Source of the DNA: Agromyces protaetiae
GTDB taxonomy: Bacteria > Actinomycetota > Actinomycetes > Actinomycetales > Microbacteriaceae
Direction: 5' to 3'
NCBI RefSeq assembly: GCF_030866785.1
Contig: NZ_CP133018.1
Coordinates: forward strand, 868,001-932,000
DNA: 64,000 nucleotides
A program made the position numbers and the translations under genes. Below the pieces are notes generated by a model, which saw nothing but the letters and a program-made list of their open reading frames with translations, ran no database searches and had not been told where the DNA came from. Shown in pieces: positions 49,868-59,559 of the stretch (the first letter of the stretch is position 1; each line of letters opens with the position of its first letter).

Positions 49868-50682
49868 CCGCCACCGACGAGGTCACGGCGGCGCTCGCGC
49901 TCGCCTCCGTGTCGCTCGGGGCGTCCGACATCGGCGAGGCGCGCGAGTTCTACGCGAGCGCGATGCGGCCGGCCGAGACCGAGGAGGGCGACGCCGTCGC
50001 ACTCGATCTGCACGGCACCGCCCGCGTACGGCTCGCGTCGTCGAGTGCGCTCGCGGCTGAGGCCGGTGTGCCGGTGACGACCGTGGGCTTCCGGGGGTAT
50101 GTGCTGACGTACATCCTCGGTCGGCCGGCGGAAGTGAGGACGGTGATGGAACTCGCCGCGAGCGCCGGTGCGGCGACGGTCAAGCCGGCCAGGAAGGCGC
50201 TGTTCGGCTCGTTCTCGGGCGCGCTGCGCGCACCGGACGGCTCGATCTGGAAGCTCGCGTCGAGCACGAACGCGGACACGGGCCGCGCCGCGGCCGGCCC
50301 GCGCCCGAGCGAGACCACGCTCATCCTCGGCGTGGCCGACCCGGTCGCATCCAAGCGGTTCTACGAGGCGCTGGGCCTCACGACCGATCGCGACTATGGG
50401 AGGAAGTACCTCGACTTCCACCCGGCGGCGGGCGCCCCTCGGCTCTGCCTCATGGAACGGGCCGTGCTGGCGAAGGATACCGGCGTCGACCCCGAGGGCA
50501 GCGGCTTCTCCAGGATGGTGCTCACGGCGAGGGTCGCCTCGCCCGAGGCGGTGGATGCGGCGCTGGCCGCCGCTGTGGCGGCGGGCGGGCGGATCACGGT
50601 CGCTGGGGCGCAGGCCGACCGCGGGTACGTCGGCCACTTCGCTGACCCTGACGGGTTCGTCTGGGCCGTGGTCGCCGGCTGA
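49864..50682 (+). CDS. VOC-family (glyoxalase-like) two-domain protein
   Basis: 272 aa with two vicinal-oxygen-chelate domains. The second is clearer: TTLILGVADPVASKRFYEALGL, YLDFHPAAGAPRLCLMER and GHFADPDGFVWAVV; the first has VSLGASDIGEAREFYASAM and RAPDGSIWKL. Metal ligands cannot be assigned with confidence. GTG 49864 overlaps the DUF1801 stop, so the pair is co-translated. It stops about 50 bases before the photolyase gene. Confidence 0.85.
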   Translation: MTATDEVTAALALASVSLGASDIGEAREFYASAMRPAETEEGDAVALDLHGTARVRLASSSALAAEAGVPVTTVGFRGYVLTYILGRPAEVRTVMELAASAGAATVKPARKALFGSFSGALRAPDGSIWKLASSTNADTGRAAAGPRPSETTLILGVADPVASKRFYEALGLTTDRDYGRKYLDFHPAAGAPRLCLMERAVLAKDTGVDPEGSGFSRMVLTARVASPEAVDAALAAAVAAGGRITVAGAQADRGYVGHFADPDGFVWAVVAG

Positions 50683-50707
50683 GTCGCGCGCAACCCCCGC
50701 GGATTGC

Positions 50708-50733
50708 CTAACTCGGTTAGATATCTTCGGGGT
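50708..50733 (+). promoter_or_regulatory. Operator-like palindrome and leaderless promoter of the photolyase gene
   Basis: CTAAC-TCG-GTTAG (50708-50720) directly precedes TATCTT (50722-50727), which is 6 bases from ATG 50734. A repressor on the palindrome would sit between -35 and -10. Confidence 0.6.
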
Positions 50734-52098
50734 ATGACGACGGCGGTAGTGCTCTTCACCCGAGACCTGCGTGTACACGACAACCCGACCCTTCGAGCGG
50801 CGATGGATCGAGCCGACCGCGTCGTGCCGTTGTTCGTGCTTGATCGGCGGATCCTCGACAGCGACTACTTCCGGCCGAATCGTGCGGCGTTCCTCGCGGA
50901 CAGCCTCGCCGACCTGCACGACGCGCTGAGCGAGCGGGGCGCGAAGCTGCTGGTTCGCCGCGGGCGGCTCACGGACGAGGTCGTGCGCGTGGCGCGCGAG
51001 AGCTCGGCCGACGCCGTCGTCATGTCAGGTGACGTGAGCGGCTACGCGCAGCGGCGGGAAGCGGCGTTGCGCGAGGCCCTGGAGGCGCAGGGCGTCGAGC
51101 TGCAGGTGTGCCGCGAGACGAACTTCGTCGTACCGGCGGGTGCGATCACGCCGGACGGCGGGGATCACATGCGGGTGTTCACGCCCTACTTCCGGCGCTG
51201 GGAGGACCGGCCCGTGCGCGACGTGCTCGGGGCACCGCGGACGCTCGAGGCGGTCTCGCTGAAGTCGGCCGCCGACGATGCAATCGCCGGCCTCCGGCTC
51301 GGTACGACCTCGCCGAAGCTGGCCCGCGGCGGTGAGCAGGAGGGCCGGCGCCGGATGCGCGAGTGGGTGCGCGAGGGGATCGACGCGTATGAGGACGGCC
51401 ACGACGACCTCGCCGGCGACCAGACCTCGCGGCTCTCGCCCTACCTGCATTTCGGATGCCTCTCACCGGTCGAGCTCGTGCAGCTGGCGCGTGAGCGGGG
51501 CGGGCCAGGCGCCGAGGCCTTCGTCAGGCAGGTCGCGTGGCGCGACTTCCACGCGCAGGTGCTCGCGGCCCGCCCGGATGCCGTGCGGGCCGACTATCGA
51601 CCCCGCGGCGATCGGTGGCAGCGCGACGACGACGGGCTCGAGGCCTGGCGAGCGGGGCGGACCGGGTTCCCGATCGTCGACGCCGGGATGCGGCAGCTGG
51701 CCGAAGAGGGCTGGATGCACAATCGGGCGCGCCTGATCGTGGCGCACTTCCTCACCAAGACGCTCTATCTCGACTGGCGGCTCGGCGCCGCGCACTTCAT
51801 CGACCTGCTCGTCGATGGCGACGTCGCGAACAACACGATGAACTGGCAGTGGGTCGCGGGCACCGGCACCGACACGCGTCCGAACCGGATGTACAACATG
51901 ACGCTGCAGGCGCAGCGTCACGACCCGTCGGGGGACTATGTGCGCCGCTACGTGCCCGAGCTGCGCGGGGTCGCGGGCGGCGCGGTGCACGAGCCGTGGA
52001 AACTGCCCGAGGACGAGCGGGCGACGTTGGACTATCCGGAGCGGATCGTGGACCCCGACTTCGCTCGCGAGCGGTTCCGCCGGGCGCGCGGGAAGTAG
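50734..52098 (+). CDS. phr: Deoxyribodipyrimidine photolyase
   Basis: 454 aa cryptochrome/photolyase family. N-terminal antenna domain VVLFTRDLRVHDNPTL; FAD domain with SRLSPYLHFGCLSP, WRDFHAQVL, FPIVDAGMRQL, WMHNRARLIVAHFLTKTL, LVDGDVANNTMNWQWVAG and RPNRMYN. These residues bind FAD and the pyrimidine dimer in class I CPD photolyases; (6-4) or cryptochrome function is less likely. ATG 50734 follows a leaderless-type -10 and a palindrome that suggests regulated expression. Confidence 0.92.
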   Translation: MTTAVVLFTRDLRVHDNPTLRAAMDRADRVVPLFVLDRRILDSDYFRPNRAAFLADSLADLHDALSERGAKLLVRRGRLTDEVVRVARESSADAVVMSGDVSGYAQRREAALREALEAQGVELQVCRETNFVVPAGAITPDGGDHMRVFTPYFRRWEDRPVRDVLGAPRTLEAVSLKSAADDAIAGLRLGTTSPKLARGGEQEGRRRMREWVREGIDAYEDGHDDLAGDQTSRLSPYLHFGCLSPVELVQLARERGGPGAEAFVRQVAWRDFHAQVLAARPDAVRADYRPRGDRWQRDDDGLEAWRAGRTGFPIVDAGMRQLAEEGWMHNRARLIVAHFLTKTLYLDWRLGAAHFIDLLVDGDVANNTMNWQWVAGTGTDTRPNRMYNMTLQAQRHDPSGDYVRRYVPELRGVAGGAVHEPWKLPEDERATLDYPERIVDPDFARERFRRARGK

Positions 52099-52101
52099 CG
52101 C

Positions 52102-52608
52102 TCAGCCGCCGATCGGCGTCACCGTGAGGTCGACGCTGCCGAACAGGAACGGCAAGACGACCGTGCCGCCTTCGGTGACGCTCTCGAGCGGGATCGCGAA
52201 GAACCAGACGTAGCCGATGAGCACCGATGCGCCCGCGATCGCGAAGATGAGGATCGCCGCCCGGTCGAGGATGCGGGCCGCGGTGCGCTGGTCGCTCGCC
52301 CGCTTCAGCACCCGCGTGATCGCGAGCACGACGATGAGCGCGATGGCGGCGAACACCCACCAACTCGGCCCGAGCGTGAGGTTGGCGCACATCGGAACGG
52401 TGTCGGTGGGCTGACCGTTCGCGTCGAGGTATCCGCCGTCGCCGGTGACGCCGCCGGGGCAGCCGCCCCGGCTCGCGGTCATGACCAGGTTGTAGAGGAA
52501 CGCGGTGACCAGTGCGGCGACGATAAGCCTGCGCGTGCGCAGCAGGGTGGACGCGCCCGGGAGCGTCGACATCTCGGCGGTCGGTGCGCGATCGATGGTC
52601 TCGGGCAT
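52102..52608 (-). CDS. Hypothetical membrane protein
   Basis: 168 aa, family not recognised. Three membrane helices are visible (about residues 27-45, 82-100, 119-143). A large extracytoplasmic loop after the first carries a Cys (GGCPGGVTGDGGYLD) and a second Cys in MCANLTLG, which may form a disulfide. ATG 52608 has AGGAG 4 bases upstream. It ends 3 bases from the photolyase stop. Confidence 0.6.
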   Translation of the reverse strand: MPETIDRAPTAEMSTLPGASTLLRTRRLIVAALVTAFLYNLVMTASRGGCPGGVTGDGGYLDANGQPTDTVPMCANLTLGPSWWVFAAIALIVVLAITRVLKRASDQRTAARILDRAAILIFAIAGASVLIGYVWFFAIPLESVTEGGTVVLPFLFGSVDLTVTPIGG

Positions 52609-52838
52609 GCGGCTCCTGCGTCGTCGGTACCGGGCCATGGTTCCAGCGGATGGCTCGGGGATCAAGGGGTGGCGGCGAAGAGTGGATTCGGCCGCTCCTG
52701 CACACGCACAGCCTCAACAGATCCCTCCACAGATCCACCGGGACTGAGCTGCCCGACCTCCGCCGTGCTTCAGTGTGAAGGGTATGCGGGTCGGGTACGC
52801 GAGTCACAGCGTTCGGTCTCGACGCGAACTCGCACATG

Positions 52839-52856
52839 TGATGTATTATTACATCA
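52839..52856. promoter_or_regulatory. Operator palindrome TGATGTA-ttat-TACATCA with a leaderless -10
   Basis: Perfect 7-base arms around 4 bases. It includes TATTAT (52844-52849), 6 bases from ATG 52856. Typical autoregulatory site of a ribbon-helix-helix antitoxin. Confidence 0.7.
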
Positions 52857-53113
52857 TGCTTCGAACCCAGATCTCTCTCACCGACGAAGAGCGCCAGCTC
52901 CTCGATGAAGAGGTCAAGCGGACGGGAAGATCGATGTCGTCACTCATCCGTGATGCTGTCACGAAGGTGTACGGACCGCGGCGTGACCTCGAAGCCGATC
53001 TTCGCGCGATAGACGAGGCTGCAGGCGCGTGGCGAGACCGGGACGAAGACGGTGAAGCATACGTCGAACGCCTGCGTTCGGGCCGACGGCTCGATGAGGT
53101 CCTCGGCCGATGA
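52856..53113 (+). CDS. Ribbon-helix-helix antitoxin
   Basis: 85 aa. The N-terminal RHH (LRTQISLTDEERQLLDEEVKRT, split by a turn, then SMSSLIRDAVTKVYG) binds DNA as a dimer; the C-terminal acidic part (DRDEDGEAYVERLRS) should wrap the toxin. ATG 52856 is the start because the -10 element lies 6 bases upstream; the longer frame reads through the operator. It overlaps the PIN toxin gene by 4 bases (ATGA), the standard vapBC-like order. Confidence 0.88.
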   Translation: MLRTQISLTDEERQLLDEEVKRTGRSMSSLIRDAVTKVYGPRRDLEADLRAIDEAAGAWRDRDEDGEAYVERLRSGRRLDEVLGR

Positions 53114-53487
53114 CCGTCGTCGTCGATACATCCCTCGTCATCGATGCCCTCCGTGGGAACGTCGGCGCGCTCGGACTGATACGTGCCTGGCGCGAACAGG
53201 ATGTCCTGCGAGCGTCTGAGATCACGAAGCTTGAAGTGCTGGCGGGCATGCGCCCCAGAGAAGAGCGTGTGACCCTGAACCTTCTCGGCGTGATCACCTG
53301 GCACCCGATCGATGATGAGATCGCTGAAGTCGCCGGCGAGCTCGGCCGTCGCTGGCTCCCCGGCAACCGCAGCATCGATGCCGCTGATCTCGCCATCGCT
53401 GCAACCGCGCTCACGCTCGACGCGGAAATCATGACGCTTAACCTCAAGCACTTCCCGATGTTCGTCGGACTCAAGCGGCCGTACTGA
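53110..53487 (+). CDS. PIN-domain toxin (VapC-like)
   Basis: 125 aa PIN-domain ribonuclease: the acidic residues are D6 in VVVDTSLVIDAL, the Glu in ITKLEVLAGM, and Asp residues in SIDAADLAIAATA, with the terminal Asn/His strand in IMTLNLKHFPMF. VapC-type toxins cut tRNA or rRNA and are held inactive by the partner antitoxin. Translationally coupled to the RHH gene. Confidence 0.9.
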   Translation: MTVVVDTSLVIDALRGNVGALGLIRAWREQDVLRASEITKLEVLAGMRPREERVTLNLLGVITWHPIDDEIAEVAGELGRRWLPGNRSIDAADLAIAATALTLDAEIMTLNLKHFPMFVGLKRPY

Positions 53488-53613
53488 TCGACGTCGACGA
53501 CGAATCGGGAGGTGACGTCACCGCGCCGAGGCGCGGGCTGAGCTGTTCGGGTGACGCGTCGAGCATCAAAGGGCGTCGAGCGGATTCCCGTGGATCACAT
53601 TCACCTGCCGCCG

Positions 53614-55101
<1,488 letters not shown>

Positions 55102-55105
55102 CGTC

Positions 55106-55132
55106 TGTCACACCTGCGGCGGGACCGGTGTC
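55106..55132 (+). promoter_or_regulatory. ECF41-type promoter of the carboxymuconolactone-decarboxylase/sigma operon
   Basis: TGTCACA (55106-55112), 16 bases, TGTC (55129-55132), about 37 bases before ATG 55169. Same spacing as the three minus-strand sites near 18-20 kb. Confidence 0.75.
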
Positions 55133-55168
55133 TTCATGTCATCGCCACCACGAGACACGGGAGCCACC

Positions 55169-55765
55169 ATGACCACCGACGCACGTATCCCCGCGACCGA
55201 GATCACCGGCATCCTCGGCGGGGTCATGAAGACCGTGAGCAAGCGCATGCTCGGCAAGGTGCCCGACTCCGTCGGAGTCATGTGGCACAACCGCCGCGTG
55301 CTGCTCGACCTGTCGCGCATCGGGCAGAAGTCCGAGAAGTGGGATGCGCTCGACGCGAACCTCAGCAGTCTCGCGCGCATGGCGACGGCCGCGTACGTCG
55401 GCTGTAGTTTCTGCCTCGATCTGCATTACTTCCTGGCGCACAATCAGGGCCTCGACGAGGCGAAGGCGCGTGAGGTGCCGCGTTGGCGCGAGGCATCCGT
55501 CTTCTCGCCATTGGAACGCAAGGTGATGGCCTACGCGGAGGCGATGTGCCAGATGCCGCCCGCCGTCAGCGATGAGCTGTCGGCGGAGCTGCTCGACGCA
55601 CTCGGCCCGGCCGCGCTGCTCGAGTTGACCGCGAAGGTCGGGCTCATGGACGCGACCGCGCGCATGAACATCGCGCTCGGCATCCATTCCGACGGGCTGT
55701 CGGATGCGTGCGGCCTGCCGCCGCTCGCGGCGCGGCCGACGGCGAGCGTATCGTCGCCGGCATGA
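55169..55765 (+). CDS. Carboxymuconolactone-decarboxylase-family (AhpD-like) protein
   Basis: 198 aa. The AhpD-like motif YVGCSFCLDLHYFLAHNQG carries the C-x-x-C...H redox site; PRWREASVFSPLERKVMAYAEAM follows. The C terminus is an Ala/Ser/Pro tail. ECF41 sigma factors are typically linked to such a gene, and the two form the defining pair here. ATG 55169 has GGGAG upstream; ATG 55136 in frame lies within the promoter region. Overlaps the sigma factor gene by 4 bases. Confidence 0.88.
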   Translation: MTTDARIPATEITGILGGVMKTVSKRMLGKVPDSVGVMWHNRRVLLDLSRIGQKSEKWDALDANLSSLARMATAAYVGCSFCLDLHYFLAHNQGLDEAKAREVPRWREASVFSPLERKVMAYAEAMCQMPPAVSDELSAELLDALGPAALLELTAKVGLMDATARMNIALGIHSDGLSDACGLPPLAARPTASVSSPA

Positions 55766-56655
55766 GCGAGGACGCCTTCGTCACGCACCGCAACCTGCTG
55801 TTCACGGTCGCGTACGAGATGCTCGGCTCGGCGACGGACGCCGAGGACGTGCTGCAAGAGTCCTGGTTGCGGTGGGCGGATGTCTCGGCGGATGCCTCGC
55901 ACGAGGCCATCCGCGACCCGCGCGCGTATCTCGTGCGGATCGTGACGAGGCAGTCGCTCAACCACCTGCGCACGGTGTCGCGCCGCCGCGAGGAGTACGT
56001 GGGGGAGTGGCTGCCGGAGCCGCTGCTGACCTCACCCGATGTCGCCGATGACGTGGTGCTCGCCGAGAGCCTGTCGATGGCGACGATGACGGTGCTGGAG
56101 ACGTTGGGGCCGACCGAGCGCGCGGTGTTCGTGCTGCGTGAGGTGTTCGACGTGCCGTACGAGGAGATCGCGTCGGCCGTGGGGAAGTCGTTGCCGGCCG
56201 TGCGGCAGATCGCGCATCGCGCGAAGGAGCACGTCGCCGCGCGGCGGCCGCGGGTGCGCGTGGAGCGCGACGAACAGGAGGAGGTGCTCGCGAGGTTCTT
56301 GGACGCGTTCAACTCGGGGGATCTGCAGCGGCTGATGGACGTGCTCGCGCCCGACGTCGTGGCCATCGCGGATGGTGGCGGCCAGGTGCGGGGTGCGGCA
56401 CGCCGGCCGATCGTCGGGGCCGAGAAGATCGTGGCGTACCTGCGCGGGTCGATCGAGAAGTACGGGGTGAAGCCGCATCTGACGCTCGCGTGGGTGAACG
56501 GGGCGCTCGGGGCGCAGCTGGATGTCGATGGGGAGTTGCTCGGGGTGGTGAGTGTGACGATCGAGGGTGGGCGGGTGACTCGGATCTACTCGGTGGCGAA
56601 TCCGCAGAAGCTCGTGGGGCTTGATGGACAGACGGCCCACCTCGCGAGCCGATGA
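55762..56655 (+). CDS. ECF41-family (SigJ-type) RNA polymerase sigma factor
   Basis: 297 aa. Region 2: THRNLLFTVAYEMLG, then ATDAEDVLQESWLRW. Region 4: LGPTERAVFVLREVFDVPYEEIASAVG. C-terminal SnoaL-like domain with AIADGGGQVRGAARR and a terminal SVANPQKL. It is the third ECF41 sigma factor in the window and the only one with the canonical decarboxylase partner (ATGA overlap). Sequence past region 4 diverges from the other two, so it may answer to a different signal. Confidence 0.9.
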   Translation: MSEDAFVTHRNLLFTVAYEMLGSATDAEDVLQESWLRWADVSADASHEAIRDPRAYLVRIVTRQSLNHLRTVSRRREEYVGEWLPEPLLTSPDVADDVVLAESLSMATMTVLETLGPTERAVFVLREVFDVPYEEIASAVGKSLPAVRQIAHRAKEHVAARRPRVRVERDEQEEVLARFLDAFNSGDLQRLMDVLAPDVVAIADGGGQVRGAARRPIVGAEKIVAYLRGSIEKYGVKPHLTLAWVNGALGAQLDVDGELLGVVSVTIEGGRVTRIYSVANPQKLVGLDGQTAHLASR

Positions 56656-56813
56656 TTGCGGCTCGCGTGATCGACAACTGTTCGAGGCACTCCGAAATTG
56701 CGCTTCATCGTGCCGTAAATTCGCTCTGTGCAGTATACCGATAAATATGCCCCTGACCAGCAAGAACAAAGCCGCCGCATAAATCCGACAAGTCGCTGTG
56801 GTAAAAACGTCGC

Positions 56814-57962
56814 GTGGACATCAGATATCCAGAGTTCGCATTCGACTCGAGTCTCACTCGCGTGATCATCGAACTCGAACGCGCGCGGACGGTCCTGGGC
56901 AAGGGGACGACGCCCCCTGTGGTGTACCGACAGTTGAAAGCGCTATCGCAGCTCCTGACAAGCATCATGTCAGCGCGGATCGAGGGCAATCGGACGTCGA
57001 TTCTCGACGCGGTGTCTGGAGTGGCGAAGACCCGAGGCCCTGGTGAGTTCGACGTCGACGAGGGCGTCGAGGAGATCCTGAACATCCAGCGGGCCGTCGA
57101 CTTCGTTGACGCTGCTGCGCCCTCCGAACCGATCTCGAACCTCTTCATTCGCGAGCTGCACCGGCTTACCGTCGAAGGTCTGCGCCGGGAGGGCGATCGC
57201 ACGCCGGGGGCGTATCGCCTCGGTGAGGTCAGGATCGGCCAGTCGAAGCATCAGCCGCCGTGGCCGGCAGACGTGACAGATCACATGAACAGGTTGATCG
57301 ACTTCGTCGCGGAACCAGTCGAACCGCAGAAACAGCTCCTGCAGACGGCGATTGCTCATCACCGCTTCCTCTGGATTCATCCGTTCGGCAACGGCAATGG
57401 CCGCGTGGCCCGCCTGCTGACATACGCGATGCTCGTCAAGCAGGGATTCTCATCGCCGACTGACTACCGCGCGATCAACCCGACGGCGGTGTTCGGCGCA
57501 GACCGCGCCGAGTACTACAACCAACTCGAGCACGCCGACTCACTGTCGAACGACGCCATCATCTCGTGGTGCACGTACCTCCTCGAGGGTCTCGCGTCCG
57601 ACGTTGAAAAGCTGACCAGACTCGGCGACGCCGATTTCGTCACCGAACAGCTCCTGCTCCCCGCTGTCGAGCGCATGCAACGCTCAGGCGGTGTGACCGT
57701 CGTGGAAGCGCGAATCCTCGGCACCGCCGCCCGGAAGACGACGATCACCGCAGCTGACTTGACCGAGGTTGTCCCTGGGGTGTCGGCCAAGCGCAGCCAA
57801 GCGATCCGGCGCCTACTCGACCGCCATCTGCTCGAGCGCGATCCCGCAAACTCGCGGAAGTACCACCTCGTGTTCTCGCCGAACGACTTCACGATCCACC
57901 TGGTGCACCGCCTCGACCGCGTCGGCCTACTCCCACGGATCCTGAGGGATGCCCTCTCCTAG
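56814..57962 (+). CDS. Class II Fic-domain protein
   Basis: 382 aa. The FIC motif is complete: HPFGNGNGR (H189 to R197), with the flap region PAVFGADRAEYYNQL downstream. The inhibitory helix S53-A-R-I-E57-G58 (S/T-x3-E-G/N) lies before the Fic core, making it a class II, intramolecularly inhibited AMP/NMP-transferase. A C-terminal winged helix of about 60 residues (EARILGTAARKTTITAADL) follows. Often found as a stand-alone regulator or stress enzyme. GTG 56814 lacks a clear ribosome site; the leader is AT-rich. Confidence 0.88.
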   Translation: MDIRYPEFAFDSSLTRVIIELERARTVLGKGTTPPVVYRQLKALSQLLTSIMSARIEGNRTSILDAVSGVAKTRGPGEFDVDEGVEEILNIQRAVDFVDAAAPSEPISNLFIRELHRLTVEGLRREGDRTPGAYRLGEVRIGQSKHQPPWPADVTDHMNRLIDFVAEPVEPQKQLLQTAIAHHRFLWIHPFGNGNGRVARLLTYAMLVKQGFSSPTDYRAINPTAVFGADRAEYYNQLEHADSLSNDAIISWCTYLLEGLASDVEKLTRLGDADFVTEQLLLPAVERMQRSGGVTVVEARILGTAARKTTITAADLTEVVPGVSAKRSQAIRRLLDRHLLERDPANSRKYHLVFSPNDFTIHLVHRLDRVGLLPRILRDALS

Positions 57963-58152
57963 GATGGGTCTGCTGCTTCCGCTGCTCGGCTGCGTATTCG
58001 AACGCGGCCAACACAACAGCGACGAGAATGAGCACGAGGCTCACGAACCACAGCCAGCCCCAGCCAGGCACGAGCGTACCGAGCATTGCAATCGCTCCAC
58101 CGAGCAGTGTCGCCGAGACGGTGAGCCTGCGGCGCAACGAGATCTGGTTCAT
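57889..58152 (-). CDS. Small hypothetical membrane protein
   Basis: 87 aa. Two membrane helices (about residues 13-27 and 33-52) and a basic, Gly/Arg-rich tail. No family recognised. It overlaps the end of the Fic gene by 74 bases on the opposite strand, and no ribosome site is seen at ATG 58152, so it could be a chance frame; the two hydrophobic stretches are its main support. Confidence 0.4.
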   Translation of the reverse strand: MNQISLRRRLTVSATLLGGAIAMLGTLVPGWGWLWFVSLVLILVAVVLAAFEYAAEQRKQQTHPRRGHPSGSVGVGRRGRGGAPGGS

Positions 58153-58174
58153 TCGATGACTGTTCGTCAGGCTC

Positions 58175-58840
58175 TCACGAGTCGATGAGAAGGCGGACGC
58201 CGACCTTGGTGACGGTTTCGTGCGCGCTCGTAGCCAGCGCCATGAGGGCGGCAGCAATCGCGAGGGTCGCGCCCTCGATCACCTTCAGGCCGCGATGGCG
58301 GCTAATGAGTGCGTCGATTGAGGCGAACGCCCGCCCTTTCCGGGCAAGGACGAGGATGTCTACCGCGGCTCGAACGCCGCCTGGAAGTGTCTCCGGCACG
58401 CGCACTTCGATTAAGGCTCGTTCGAGTTCGGGGTCAGTGAACCACTCGTCGAGCTTGCCCATCGCGACCCCGATGACGTTGGCGACTGACGGCTCGTCAG
58501 GATCGGACGGCTCGGGCCGCACGGCCCACACCAGTGACTCGGCCAGCAGCTGCTCGCCGTCGCTGATGGCCCCGACGGCCATGAGCAGCACAACGCACGC
58601 GGCTCCCCGACGCACGCCGGTCGGCGTCGAGAGCTCGAGATTACGGCGCTCGACGGCGCGGTCGAGCGCGGCTTGGAGCGTTTCGAGATCGAGCCCTTCG
58701 GGATTGTTCAGATCGATCCCGTCGGCGGCGAGCAGAGGGGCGAGCTCGCGCATCAGCTGGTCCGCCATCCCGGGCGTGTGCACCACGCCGGCCTCCGCCA
58801 TCGCGCGCGCAACTTCAGGGTCATCGAATGGGCCACGCAT
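58175..58840 (-). CDS. Hypothetical protein
   Basis: 221 aa, family not recognised. Mostly helical: an N-terminal segment with DDPEVARAMAEAGVVHTPGMA, a middle part rich in Asp/Pro (PEPSDPDEPSVANVIG) and a C-terminal hydrophobic helix (VIEGATLAIAAALMALATS) that could be a membrane segment. ATG 58840 is preceded by TAGCCT six bases upstream (58847-58852), a leaderless promoter pattern. It lies in the accessory region between Fic and the broken ImmA-like gene. Confidence 0.6.
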   Translation of the reverse strand: MRGPFDDPEVARAMAEAGVVHTPGMADQLMRELAPLLAADGIDLNNPEGLDLETLQAALDRAVERRNLELSTPTGVRRGAACVVLLMAVGAISDGEQLLAESLVWAVRPEPSDPDEPSVANVIGVAMGKLDEWFTDPELERALIEVRVPETLPGGVRAAVDILVLARKGRAFASIDALISRHRGLKVIEGATLAIAAALMALATSAHETVTKVGVRLLIDS

Positions 58841-58846
58841 GCGCAA

Positions 58847-58852
58847 AGGCTA
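58847..58852 (-). promoter_or_regulatory. -10 element TAGCCT of a leaderless promoter
   Basis: Read on the minus strand, TAGCCT ends 6 bases before the ATG at 58840. Confidence 0.45.
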
Positions 58853-58971
58853 GCCGGTGGAACTCCAATATGCACGGCCTCGGGGTGCGCGAGCTCCCAG
58901 AAACTCGGGGCCTTTGTCGGCGCCAGTCGCTACGCTCGTTGCCAAGTGCCGGAGAGGGAGGAGCGACGGTC

Positions 58972-59559
58972 ATGTCTATTCGTGTACCGATTGAGCCCGA
59001 CGTCCTGCACTGGGCGGCGGGTCGATCCGGCCGCGATGACGCCGATTTCGAACGGCACTTTCCGGCCTGGAATGCCTGGATCAACGGGGCGAAGGCCCCC
59101 ACGATGAAGCAGATCGAGGAGGTCCCGCGGTACTCCCATGTGCCGTTCGGGTTCTTCTTCCTGGCCGAGCCGCCCGCGGTTGATCTCCCGATCCCCGATT
59201 ACCGGCTGGGCGCGGACGGGCGCGCTGACGTGCCGAGTCAGGAGCTGCTCGATGTGATCGAGGCGTGCCAGATCCGACAGGCCTGGTATCGGGACTACGC
59301 ACTCGCAAACGAGGTCGGTCCTGCCGGGGTCACTCGGATCGACGCCGACACCGACGTGATGACGGCGGCGCAACTCATCACGCGAGATCTCGGATTCGAC
59401 GTCGCAGCCCGCCGGAGCATGACTCGGGAAGATGCGCGGAATCATCTGCGCCACGCGTTCGAGCGTTTGGGTGGCATTGCCGTCTTCACCAGCATGGTGG
59501 GCAATGACAACCACCGCGCTCTGAGTCGAATCGACAGCAAGGCACGTAGCGCTACTTAG
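58972..59559 (+). pseudogene. Truncated ImmA/IrrE-type XRE-peptidase gene (N-terminal half only)
   Basis: 195 codons. The beginning fits the N-terminal half of ImmA/IrrE-like proteins: VPIEPDVLHWAAG, RDDADFERHFPAWNAWINGAKAPTMKQIEE and VPFGFFFLAEPPAVDLPIPDY (each within the family pattern), continuing to VGNDNHRALSRID. In full-length members this point is followed by about 150 more residues with the HExxH zinc site; here the frame ends in SKARSAT after a few unrelated codons. GGGAGGAG lies before ATG 58972. The break lies next to the SLATT gene end (59552), so the defence operon probably replaced the rest. Confidence 0.7.
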
